Assembly: GCA_029261905.1 (NCBI GenBank)
Contig: JAJDAM010000182.1
Coordinates: 1 to 8,558, forward strand
Direction of reading: 5' to 3'
Length of the DNA: 8,558 bases
Source: Deltaproteobacteria bacterium
Lineage (GTDB): Bacteria; Myxococcota_A; UBA9160; SMWR01
In this document: positions 1 through 5,995 of the stretch, in pieces
How positions within the stretch are numbered: the stretch's first letter is position 1
How the letters are laid out: each line of letters begins with the position of its first letter
Notes under the pieces: generated by a model
Told to the model about the DNA's origin: nothing
The model's database searches: none
What the model saw: the letters and a program-made list of their open reading frames with translations, nothing else
Program-made: the position numbers and the translations under genes

Positions 1-389
1 GCCGGTGCGGCAATCCTCTCAGGGCGAGGGATGAATGCATCGGCGACCCGAACGGTCAGGCCGGGGTAGATGCCCGCCTCGCCCGACAAGCTGAGTCGTG
101 CGAACTCTTCCGAAAGCGAATCCTCGCCGAAATAGCGGCGAAGATCCGCACCCAGATCCGCCTTGATTTCGTATGCCTCCGCCCGGTAACCCAGCTCGAG
201 ATTCGGAGCCAGCCAGAGCCCTACGGCTGCGCCCTTGTCGCTACCCAGATGGGGGTCGTCATCGGCAACCGTCGTGAGCGCAACGGAGGGATGCCAGGTG
301 AAACGTTGCGGGTCGTCTTCCGCCTGCACTGCACCGGGCCACACCCAGAGCAGTGCAGCGATCGCAGCCCCCCAGCCACAAGCACGCAT
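1..389 (-). CDS. Probable outer-membrane beta-barrel protein, N-terminal part (runs off left edge)
   Basis: Reading the minus strand from ATG at 389 gives 129 uninterrupted codons to the window edge, so the C-terminal part is missing. Residues 1-23 are a typical Sec signal peptide: short charged start, hydrophobic core (AAIAALLWVW), and a VQA cleavage site before EDD. The mature part alternates hydrophobic and polar residues with many Gly and aromatic positions (for example GLWLAPNLELGYRAEAYEI), as in amphipathic beta strands of a barrel. It resembles the loosely defined barrels (BBP2-like) found near polysaccharide export or exosortase loci, but I cannot prove the family from this fragment. 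The start is supported by a GGAG at 400-403, 10 nt upstream, inside the end of the preceding gene. The preceding stop is only 4 bp away, so the two genes are almost certainly co-transcribed and probably translationally coupled. Seen: signal peptide, frame, spacing. Inferred: barrel fold and outer-membrane location. Confidence 0.68.
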   Translation of the reverse strand, partial: MRACGWGAAIAALLWVWPGAVQAEDDPQRFTWHPSVALTTVADDDPHLGSDKGAAVGLWLAPNLELGYRAEAYEIKADLGADLRRYFGEDSLSEEFARLSLSGEAGIYPGLTVRVADAFIPRPERIAAP

Positions 390-393
390 CACG

Positions 394-1686
394 CTACGGC
401 TCCAGCATGGACGCGGGAAACACGGCTTCGCCAGCCGATTCGAGGACTCGCACCCAACCCGGCGGCGGTGGTTCATTGCCCGCCAGGCGCCCCAGCAGCC
501 GACCTGAAATTTCGGTGAACAGCGGATTCGACAGGCTCGCATACGCGGCCGTCTGCGTGACGGGCTGACTGGGAACTCCGATCTCGCGGAAACCCGCGTC
601 GCGCAACACGGCGATGTAGTCGGAATCCGAATCTCGTCGCTTGACCCAACGCAAGGTATCGATGCCGGAACCTCGCGGTATCAGCGCGTGCACGGTGTGC
701 TCGCCCTGGTCGAGGTGACGGGTCATCACGTGGGCCCATTGCAGCGACCCCGCCTCAGCGTCCGGGTGAACCGTCACACGGTAGTGACCGTCGATCGACC
801 AGATCTCCGAACCCGATCCGTGGATTCGCGCAAGCAACGAGTAGACACCGGGCTCGGGCAACTCCGCGCGATAGGCGAACTCGGCGGGGCTATCGACCGC
901 GATCGCCCAAGCACCTCCGGACGCAGGCACCGAGAGTGTCCGGTTGGTCCGTCCGCCCCAGGCCGACGCCGAGACGAAGCCCTCCCCCTCGACGAGAATC
1001 GGACTGCCGTCTACCGGAAGCCTGCGTTCCAGCCCGAGCGCGCTGACGAGCGTCCGCGCTCCGGCAGCGAACGTCAGCGGGCGACGCGGGCTCCAACCTT
1101 CGGCCGGCGCGATACACAGCGGTCGATACGCGGCGAGTTCCACGCGGTCGATACGCGCGTCGGGCGCCATGAAAACCGACAATTCGTGCGGGCCGGCACG
1201 CAGCGGGATCACTCGCGGTGCTTGCGCGACGCCGAGCTTCGATGCGTTCAGGTGCCCGATGGGTCGCCGATCGACCGACCAGCGCTGCGCACCTACACCG
1301 TTGACCGTCAGCGCATACAGCGCAGTCGCAGGCAACGAGACGATCATTCGGACCGGCTCGTTGGGACCGCGGCTGTGGGGTGGCTGCATCGAAACGCGAT
1401 ACGGTGCATCGCTTGGAATCATCCTGCCGCCGGGACCGAGCGTGTTTTCGCTCTGCTCCGCACACAACAGTCCGAACAGATCCGTCTCATCGTGGTCTTC
1501 CGGAAGTGCTTCCGACAGCCCGAGCGCGAACACCAACTCGGATGCCCATTCGCCCTGCTCGATCACCCGCTCGCTGACGCGCGGCGGCTCGGCCGGCCGA
1601 AAGCGCTCGAGGCGCGGCTCAGCCAAAGCCGGCGAAACCATCGACAACACCGAGGCCGCCAAGAACAACAACGACCAAGCGCTCAT
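394..1686 (-). CDS. Secreted protein of two tandem ~160-residue modules, function unknown
   Basis: 430 residues. I chose the ATG at 1686 because it gives a clean signal peptide (MSAWSLLFLAASVLSMVSPALA, cut near residue 22). The frame is open to 1818, but the extra 44 residues are poor protein and include the translation of a tandem repeat (SGDSFAL twice). No good Shine-Dalgarno is visible at either start. The mature protein is an internal duplication. Residues 50-190 and 212-348 share LVxALGLxxxLPxD at the front (50-64 and 213-226), then Y-x-L followed by G-x-Q/E-x-WS(V/I)D (124-139 and 282-299), then a G-x-H-x-(L/V) turn (165-169 and 328-332) and a closing ID-x-(V/L) (179-183 and 342-346). 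This pattern suggests two beta-sandwich, carbohydrate-binding-like domains. The Cys residues (75, 191) lie in or near the first copy only. The C-terminal ~80 residues, with a PPPP stretch at 406-409, are separate. I do not recognise a named family. Its tight linkage to a downstream barrel gene suggests a periplasmic or surface partner of that protein, perhaps binding a glycan; this is inference. Confidence 0.75.
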   Translation of the reverse strand: MSAWSLLFLAASVLSMVSPALAEPRLERFRPAEPPRVSERVIEQGEWASELVFALGLSEALPEDHDETDLFGLLCAEQSENTLGPGGRMIPSDAPYRVSMQPPHSRGPNEPVRMIVSLPATALYALTVNGVGAQRWSVDRRPIGHLNASKLGVAQAPRVIPLRAGPHELSVFMAPDARIDRVELAAYRPLCIAPAEGWSPRRPLTFAAGARTLVSALGLERRLPVDGSPILVEGEGFVSASAWGGRTNRTLSVPASGGAWAIAVDSPAEFAYRAELPEPGVYSLLARIHGSGSEIWSIDGHYRVTVHPDAEAGSLQWAHVMTRHLDQGEHTVHALIPRGSGIDTLRWVKRRDSDSDYIAVLRDAGFREIGVPSQPVTQTAAYASLSNPLFTEISGRLLGRLAGNEPPPPGWVRVLESAGEAVFPASMLEP

Positions 1687-2326
1687 AGTGGTCAGCAATC
1701 GTTCGGTGCCAACCAGAGCAAAGCTATCCCCAGACAGAGCAAAACTATCCCCAGATCTCGTCACCACCATCCCCTCGAACGAGAGATTGGGGAATCCCTC
1801 TCGATATAGTGATGCCATCGGGACCGACAGAGGATTTCTTTACCTTGCGGACCTCCATTGCTGCCGTCGGCAGTGTCTCGCCCCGTCGGAGAATCGCCGC
1901 GATGGGGTGCTGCGGCAGCGCGGGATGAACGCCGACGAGCCACTCATGGCCGCAAGCCCGAGCAATCGAATCGTTTCAACGCAGCTTCACGTTTACGCTG
2001 TGGTTGGAGAAATCGACGCTGCGGAATTTCGCCCCACGACTCGGGCCGATTCATGCCTCGATCGGCAGCCCCGCCCGCCGACACCGGAACGGGACGACGC
2101 GTGTACCGCGCCGGGCTGTCGCTCGATCAAGCTCAATAGCGGGAGAGCCGAATCTACGGTAAGAATTCACGAAATTGCTCCAACAGGCGAAATGCCCGAA
2201 CAAGAACTCGACAGCGAACCGCGGCCAGAACCGCACTGTTTCGATTGGCTCTGCCGCTCGCGCGGCATACGACCGACCGCTATCGCCTAGGCCATCCATA
2301 GCCCGGCGAGGTCCGGGGTCTTTGGC
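1687..2326. other. 640-bp intergenic stretch without a convincing gene
   Basis: The stretch separates the minus-strand secreted-protein gene from the plus-strand mgtE, so it must carry both promoters, but I see no clear -35/-10 pair; TATAGT at 1805-1810 has no matching -35. It holds the 21-bp tandem repeat (1714-1755) and a short perfect inverted repeat CTGCCG-T-CGGCAG at 1861-1873. A plus-strand frame from ATG 1925 to stop 2290 (121 codons) exists, but its third-position G/C preference is clearly weaker than in neighbouring genes and the product, rich in Arg, Pro and Cys, matches nothing I know. No tRNA, M-box-like Mg2+ riboswitch or other RNA structure was recognised. Confidence 0.6.
1714..1755. 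repeat. 21-bp tandem repeat, two copies
   Basis: Two adjacent 21-bp copies, 1714-1734 and 1735-1755, are identical at 20 of 21 positions (G versus A at the tenth base). Read on the minus strand the core is CTGGGGATAG followed by TTTTGCTCTG. The pair lies 28 bp upstream of the chosen start of the secreted-protein gene, so it would be in its leader or promoter region. Because 21 is a multiple of three, the minus frame stays open through it (SGDSFAL repeated), which explains the spurious N-terminal extension of that frame. It could be a dispersed genomic repeat unit or a tandem regulatory site; the window contains no third copy that I can see. Confidence 0.85.
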
Positions 2327-3682
2327 ATGGCTACACCGCAAGTCACCACGCGAATACTGAGACGGCTGCTTGCGAGCGGCGTCCATATGCGTGCCGAGCG
2401 TCTGCTCGCGCGGATGGCCCCCGCCGATGTCGCGGTATTGCTGCCCGAACTTGCATCGGACGAACTGCGAACCGTCATCGAACTGCTGTTTCGACAGCGG
2501 CGAGCGGCCCGGGCCCTTCGCGAACTGCCGCACGAGATGCTCCCGCAAGTGTTCGATGCGCTCGCAGATCAGCGATTGGCGGACGTCATCGGGCGTCTCG
2601 AAATCGACGACCTGCTCGAGCTGGTCGAATGGATCCCCGAAGAGCGCCGGGAGTTCGTCGTATCGAAGCTGCCTGAACACCGGCGTGCCGAGCTCGACAA
2701 GGCGGAACTCTACCCGGAGGACAGCGCCGGCCGGGTGATGACGACGAACTTCGTCGCACTCGACCTGAAGATGACCGCGCAAGAAGCGATCGACGCGTTG
2801 CGTTCCAAAGCCGACGACTCCGACGAGGTGCTCTATCTCTACGTGGTCGACGACCAACGCGCACTCGCCGGTGTGGTCCCGATTCGCCGGCTGTTGTCGG
2901 CGCCGCCCGAGCGCTGCGTCGCGGACATGATGATCCCCGACCCGGTCAGCGTCGGCGCCGAAGACGACCAGGAAGAAGTGGCACGCGTCGTGCGTCGCTT
3001 CGACTTGCTGGCGATTCCGGTGACCGACGTAGACGGTCGGATGCTCGGGTTGATTACGGTCGATGACGTCATCGACGTCATCACCGAAGAGGCGACCGAG
3101 GACATCTACCACCTGGCAGGCCTCACCGAGGCCGACCGCGTCTTCGTCACGGCGCGCGAATCCGTCATGAAGCGTCTGCCCTGGATGCTGCTGAATCTGG
3201 GTACGGCATTCGCGGCCGCGTGGGTGGTCGGACTGTTCGAGCGCACACTCCAGCAGGTGGTCGCCCTGGCGATCTTCATGCCGGTCGTCGCCGGGATGGG
3301 CGGGAACGGCGGCACCCAAGCGCTGACCGTGATCACCCGCGCGATCGCACTCGGAGAAATCGAGTTCTCGAGCGGATTTCGCGCGGCAATGAAGGAATTG
3401 TCGGTCGGCCTGACGATCGGAATCATCGTCGGTGGCATCGGAGCCGGCATTTCGTACTTCTGGCAGGGCAATCCGATCCTCGGCGTCTCGCTGTTCTTTG
3501 CGATGGTGTTGACGCTCTCGGTCGCTGGCCTGCTCGGTGCCGCCGTACCGCTCGGCCTCAAGGCACTGAAGCTCGACCCAGCCCTCGGATCGGGTGTCAT
3601 CGTGACGACGTTCACCGACACGTTCGCATTCTTCTCGTTCCTGGGGATCGCCACGCTGCTGATGGATCGAATGATCGCCTGA
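2327..3682 (+). CDS. mgtE: MgtE-family Mg2+ transporter/channel
   Basis: 451 residues, the usual length for MgtE, a homodimeric inner-membrane channel that takes up Mg2+ (and can pass Co2+) and closes when cytosolic Mg2+ is high. The order of parts is canonical: an acidic superhelical N domain (about 1-130, repeated hydrophobic/charged helices such as LLARMAPADVAVLLPEL); the linker motif SAGRVMTTN (133-141); a CBS pair (about 138-257, with LYVVDD and GLITVDDVIDVITEEATED); the plug helix around 260-282; and five membrane segments from about 284 to 450. Family signatures in the pore part are PVVAGMGGNGGTQ (319-331) and LDPALGSG...TTFTDTFAFF (417-436). D431 corresponds to the conserved TM5 pore aspartate. 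Acidic residues at the N/CBS interface are abundant, as expected for Mg2+ sensing. The start ATG has only a weak, distant purine-rich stretch (GGCGAGG, 2305-2311); no better start is available. It is apparently monocistronic, with a palindromic element directly downstream. Confidence 0.96.
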   Translation: MATPQVTTRILRRLLASGVHMRAERLLARMAPADVAVLLPELASDELRTVIELLFRQRRAARALRELPHEMLPQVFDALADQRLADVIGRLEIDDLLELVEWIPEERREFVVSKLPEHRRAELDKAELYPEDSAGRVMTTNFVALDLKMTAQEAIDALRSKADDSDEVLYLYVVDDQRALAGVVPIRRLLSAPPERCVADMMIPDPVSVGAEDDQEEVARVVRRFDLLAIPVTDVDGRMLGLITVDDVIDVITEEATEDIYHLAGLTEADRVFVTARESVMKRLPWMLLNLGTAFAAAWVVGLFERTLQQVVALAIFMPVVAGMGGNGGTQALTVITRAIALGEIEFSSGFRAAMKELSVGLTIGIIVGGIGAGISYFWQGNPILGVSLFFAMVLTLSVAGLLGAAVPLGLKALKLDPALGSGVIVTTFTDTFAFFSFLGIATLLMDRMIA

Positions 3683-3713
3683 CGACGAGCCGAGACGTCG
3701 GTGCGTTCAGCGC

Positions 3714-3877
3714 TAGGAGCCTGACCCAAGATTGTCGCGGGAAGGTCCGGGCGTCGATGCGCGCTGCTGGCAAGGCGCTCGATTGAGCCCTAGCAGCGCT
3801 AGGGTGATTGAGAGCAACGCAGGCAGCAGTGATGCAGCGGCGTTCGGCCGACGCGACAGTCTTGGGTCAGGCTCCTA
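3714..3877. mobile_element. 164-bp palindromic MITE/REP-like element with 26-bp terminal inverted repeats
   Basis: Left end 3714-3739 and right end 3852-3877 are reverse complements at 25 of 26 positions; each end begins, reading inward, with TAGGAGCCTGACCCAAGA. Midway between them lies a perfect hairpin, CCCTAGC-AGC-GCTAGGG (3788-3804), centred within 0.5 bp of the midpoint of the ends, flanked by direct GATTGAG copies (3781-3787 and 3806-3812). Between ends and centre there is further partial pairing (CTGCTG with CAGCAG, GCTC with GAGC). No protein is encoded. I see no convincing target-site duplication. Size, symmetry and lack of coding fit a non-autonomous miniature element or REP/BIME-type palindrome mobilised in trans. 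As RNA it would fold into one long hairpin, so it could also end mgtE transcripts or affect the flavoenzyme gene starting 35 bp later. Confidence 0.82.
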
Positions 3878-3902
3878 TTCTTCCAGGTTCCAATTCCCCC
3901 TC

Positions 3903-3907
3903 GGAGG
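3903..3907 (+). promoter_or_regulatory. Ribosome binding site GGAGG fixing the flavoenzyme start
   Basis: GGAGG lies 5 nt before ATG 3913. It selects this start over an upstream in-frame ATG at 3808, whose extra 35 residues would be translated from the right half of the palindromic element and do not look like protein. Confidence 0.8.
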
Positions 3908-3912
3908 CCCCC

Positions 3913-4878
3913 ATGAGTTTGCGTACCCCCATCTGCGACCTGATGGACATCGAAGTTCCCGTGTTTCTGGCCGGAATGGGTGGGGTTGCCTACCCAGAAG
4001 TGTGCGCCGCCGTCAGCGAAGCCGGTGGATTCGGCACGCTCGGTATGGCGGGCGTGTCGCCGGAGGGTATTCGCGATCACATGCGGGAGGTTCGGCGACG
4101 CACCGAAAAACCGTTCGGTGTAGACCTGCTGGCCGCACTACCGGAAACGGTGCTCGCGGCCATCGATGTCATCATTGACGAAGGAGCCAGCGCATTCATC
4201 GCGGGCCTCGGCGTCCCTCGCCCGGTCATCGAGCGTTGCCACGATGCCGGACTGAAGGTCATGAGCATGTGCGGCAAGGTCAGTCACGCGGTTGCGGCCG
4301 AGGCTGCCGGATGCGATGTGGTCGTCGCCCAGGGGACCGAAGCCGGCGGACACACCGGACAGATCGCCGGCATCGCGCTGATTCCCCAGATCGTCGATGC
4401 GGTGGATATCCCCGTGCTGGCTGCGGGCGCACTGGTCGACGGCCGAGGACTCGCCGCCGCGTTGTCGTTCGGTGCGCAGGGCGTCTGGATGGGAACCCGC
4501 TTCATCGCGTCCCACGAAGCGCACGCCGCCGAGATCTACAAGAAGAAGATCACCGAAATCAGTGCGGCCGAGACGCTGGTCACCCGCTGCTATTCGGGCA
4601 AGACGATGCGCGTGATTCGAAATCCCTACGTCGACGATTGGGAGCGCCGACCGCAAGACATTCGTCCGTTTCCCGAGCAGATGGCGAACTCCGCCCGCGA
4701 AGGCGTGTTGGATTTCGCAATCGGTGGGGAGCCGGACGTCGAGCGGACCTGCATGCCCTGCGGTCAGGGGGCCGGCGGAATTCTCGAAATCGCGTCGTGT
4801 GCCGAGATCATCGAGCAGGTGATGTCCCAAGCGCGCGAGACGATCGCGAACCTCTCGGGACTGATCGCCGACGACTGA
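3913..4878 (+). CDS. Nitronate monooxygenase / 2-nitropropane dioxygenase-like FMN enzyme
   Basis: 321 residues forming a complete TIM-barrel flavoprotein of the NMO/FabK superfamily (PF03060 type). Members oxidise alkyl nitronates with O2 using FMN, or reduce enoyl-ACP (FabK). Visible signatures: the N-terminal FMN-binding start PVFLAGMGGVAYPE (16-29) with GGFGTLG (38-44); the active-site stretch AQGTEAGGHTG (139-149) with the catalytic-type His at 147; the phosphate-binding strands PVLAAGALVDGRGLAAAL (167-184) and GAQGVWMGTRF (187-197). The usual insertion and C-terminal helices follow, with CMPCGQGAG at 280-288. The length is close to normal and nothing is broken. GGHTGQ rather than a FabK-style GGHIG makes an NMO-like oxidase the better guess, but the true substrate cannot be read from sequence and many genomes carry several such paralogues with unknown roles. 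It stands alone on the plus strand, downstream of a palindromic element and converging with the cyclase gene. Confidence 0.88.
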   Translation: MSLRTPICDLMDIEVPVFLAGMGGVAYPEVCAAVSEAGGFGTLGMAGVSPEGIRDHMREVRRRTEKPFGVDLLAALPETVLAAIDVIIDEGASAFIAGLGVPRPVIERCHDAGLKVMSMCGKVSHAVAAEAAGCDVVVAQGTEAGGHTGQIAGIALIPQIVDAVDIPVLAAGALVDGRGLAAALSFGAQGVWMGTRFIASHEAHAAEIYKKKITEISAAETLVTRCYSGKTMRVIRNPYVDDWERRPQDIRPFPEQMANSAREGVLDFAIGGEPDVERTCMPCGQGAGGILEIASCAEIIEQVMSQARETIANLSGLIADD

Positions 4879-4886
4879 AGTCGTTG
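4869..4886. terminator. Weak hairpin over the flavoenzyme stop codon in the convergent junction
   Basis: ACGAC-TGAA-GTCGT (4871-4884) forms a 5-bp stem with a TGAA loop that contains the stop codon; G4870-T4885 and C4869-G4886 can extend it to 7 bp. The gap between the two convergent genes is only 52 bp, so some bidirectional termination is expected here. There is no T-run on either strand, so this is at best a weak intrinsic terminator and may be chance. Confidence 0.25.
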
Positions 4887-4930
4887 CGGACAGCGTCGCT
4901 GACGCCGAGGCAGTGCTCGCGGTGTGGCCA

Positions 4931-5956
4931 TCAAGTGATCTGGTATGCGGTGACGGTCTTTTCCCGAAACCCTTTCAACGTGAGCTTCTCGTCCAGAATC
5001 GTGAATTTGCGCGCGAGTTCGGGTGCCTCGTCGCGGAGCTGGTGGACGACCGCTTCGGTCGCGATGATGCCGTCTGGAGGGATCTGCTTCAGCAGCCGAG
5101 CAGCGAGGTTGATGCTCTCACCGATCAACGCGACCGACCGGCGCAGCGCCGTGCCGATGATGCCGATGACGATCGAACCGGTGTCCAGGCTGAGCCGTGC
5201 GCGAACACGACCGTCGGCTTCGGACTTCCCCTCCGCGAGCGCCTCTCGGATCGCCAGTGCGGCCTGCGTGGCTTCCGTCACGGATTCGAAATACAGCAGC
5301 GCCCCGTCGCCTTCGTAATCCTTGACGTCGCCGCAGAAGTTGAGCGCGGCCTCGGTCACGATCCCCATGAATCCCTGAACGAACGCCAATGCCTCGGTCG
5401 GCGTTCGTTCGACGATCGTCCGGGTCGAATCGGCGATGTCGACGAACAGCACGGTCAGATCTCGCCGAATGGGTAGATCGTGCTTGTTGACGTAGTTTTC
5501 GACCAACCCGGGCAGGAAGGAATGGATGTGTTGGACCGGAGATCCGTCGGTCACGCTGCGGACGCCCGAACTTCCCGCGAGGCCGTCCGGATCGAATCGA
5601 GGCAGCACCTCCGGATCGATCGCAACCGTGGGGTAGCCGGCGTCTTGCCAGGCAGCGAAACCGTCTTTCAATACCTGCACCGAGCCGAATCCCTCTTCCT
5701 TCAACCACACCGCCGCACGGGCGCTGCTCATGTCGTCGGGTCAGGTGCAGTAGGTGACGATCGACACGCTTCGAGAAAGTAGATGCGACTGGGAAGCGAC
5801 CTCCGATAGCGGCATCCACTCTGTGCCGGGGATTTCGTGCGGATCGAATGCGCGCGCGTAGCCGGTGCGAACGTCGATCACGACGACTTCTTCACCCTGC
5901 GCCCTTCGGTCTCGCAGTTGCTGCGGGCTGCAGCGCTCGATGTTCCGTCTGTCCAT
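4931..5956 (-). CDS. Candidate selenoprotein: rhodanese domain fused to class III adenylyl/guanylyl cyclase, in-frame TGA at codon 72
   Basis: 341 residues if TGA at 5741-5743 is read as an amino acid. Start ATG 5956 has GGAAG at 5965-5969, 8 nt upstream; a GTG at 5992 would add 12 residues. Residues ~5-110 are a rhodanese domain: VVVIDVRTGYARAF, then H-E-I-P-G-T-E, then the active-site loop V-T-Y-C70-T-[TGA72]-P-D-D-M-S-S-A-R, then a typical ending, LKDGFAAWQDAGYPT. Many rhodaneses of this type carry C-x-C-P here, so TGA replaces the second Cys. After a ~50-residue linker comes a class III cyclase domain (~165-335): VLFVDIADST with metal-binding D173, K212 and D217 in VKDYEGDG, and GESINLAARL with transition-state N283 and R287. 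The position that often holds the adenine-selecting Asp is Ser274, so ATP versus GTP use is open. It follows the membrane glycosyltransferase gene with a 39-bp gap (or 3 bp to the GTG), implying an operon. Alternatives: nonsense mutation, base-call error, or a separate cyclase restarting at ATG 5731, which lacks a Shine-Dalgarno and would begin mid-domain. No transmembrane segment is seen, so the protein should be cytosolic. Confidence 0.75.
5707..5727 (-). promoter_or_regulatory. Putative bacterial SECIS hairpin downstream of the TGA
   Basis: In the minus-strand mRNA, four pairs CGCC/GGCG (5723-5720 with 5714-5711) close a 5-nt loop CGUGC (5719-5715). After one G-G mismatch, A-U, C-G and G-U pairs extend the stem. 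The loop begins 21 nt after the TGA and has G at its second position. Both agree with the published bacterial SECIS rule: a short stem, a small loop with G in the first two bases, about 16-37 nt from UGA. In GC-rich coding sequence such hairpins also arise by chance, so this is supporting, not decisive. Confidence 0.45.
5741..5743 (-). other. In-frame TGA, probable selenocysteine codon (Sec72)
   Basis: The minus-strand codons read TAC TGC ACC TGA CCC GAC GAC ATG. The frame before and after is the same, with no insertion or deletion, and the protein on both sides belongs to one rhodanese domain. The TGA falls on a position normally filled by Cys (C-x-C-P), the usual hallmark of a selenoprotein, where Sec and Cys replace each other. 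Read as Sec it would form a C-x-U pair with Cys70. A single A-to-C or A-to-T difference would make it a Cys codon, so error or mutation is the competing explanation. Confidence 0.6.
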
Positions 5957-5995
5957 CGGGTTGTCTTCCGGCGATTGTGGTTCGACCCGCACAGC

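Noticed and set aside
688..2290. Long plus-strand frames (688-1809 and 944-2290) opposite the secreted-protein gene
   Set aside because: Products are Arg/Ser/Pro-rich low-complexity sequence typical of shadow frames; the minus frame has a signal peptide and an internally consistent duplicated domain.
3061..3074. 14-bp perfect palindrome CGATGACGTCATCG inside mgtE
   Set aside because: It lies in the coding sequence for the conserved acidic VDDVIDVIT segment of the second CBS domain; codon choice for Asp-Val-Ile repeats explains it without a binding site.
2051..3319. 422-codon open frame on the minus strand opposite mgtE
   Set aside because: It is an antisense shadow of a high-GC gene: the product is His/Arg/Asp-rich without domains, while the plus strand encodes a textbook MgtE.
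3732..4178. Frames reading through the palindromic element (3732-4178 and the upstream extension of the flavoenzyme from 3808)
   Set aside because: They translate inverted-repeat DNA, lack a ribosome binding site, and the GGAGG at 3903-3907 clearly marks the real start at 3913.
5741..5992. Stand-alone 83-residue rhodanese-like protein ending at the TGA
   Set aside because: It would stop in the middle of the active-site loop, lacking half the fold, while the missing half continues in the same frame right after the TGA. A real stop is kept only as the alternative to Sec.
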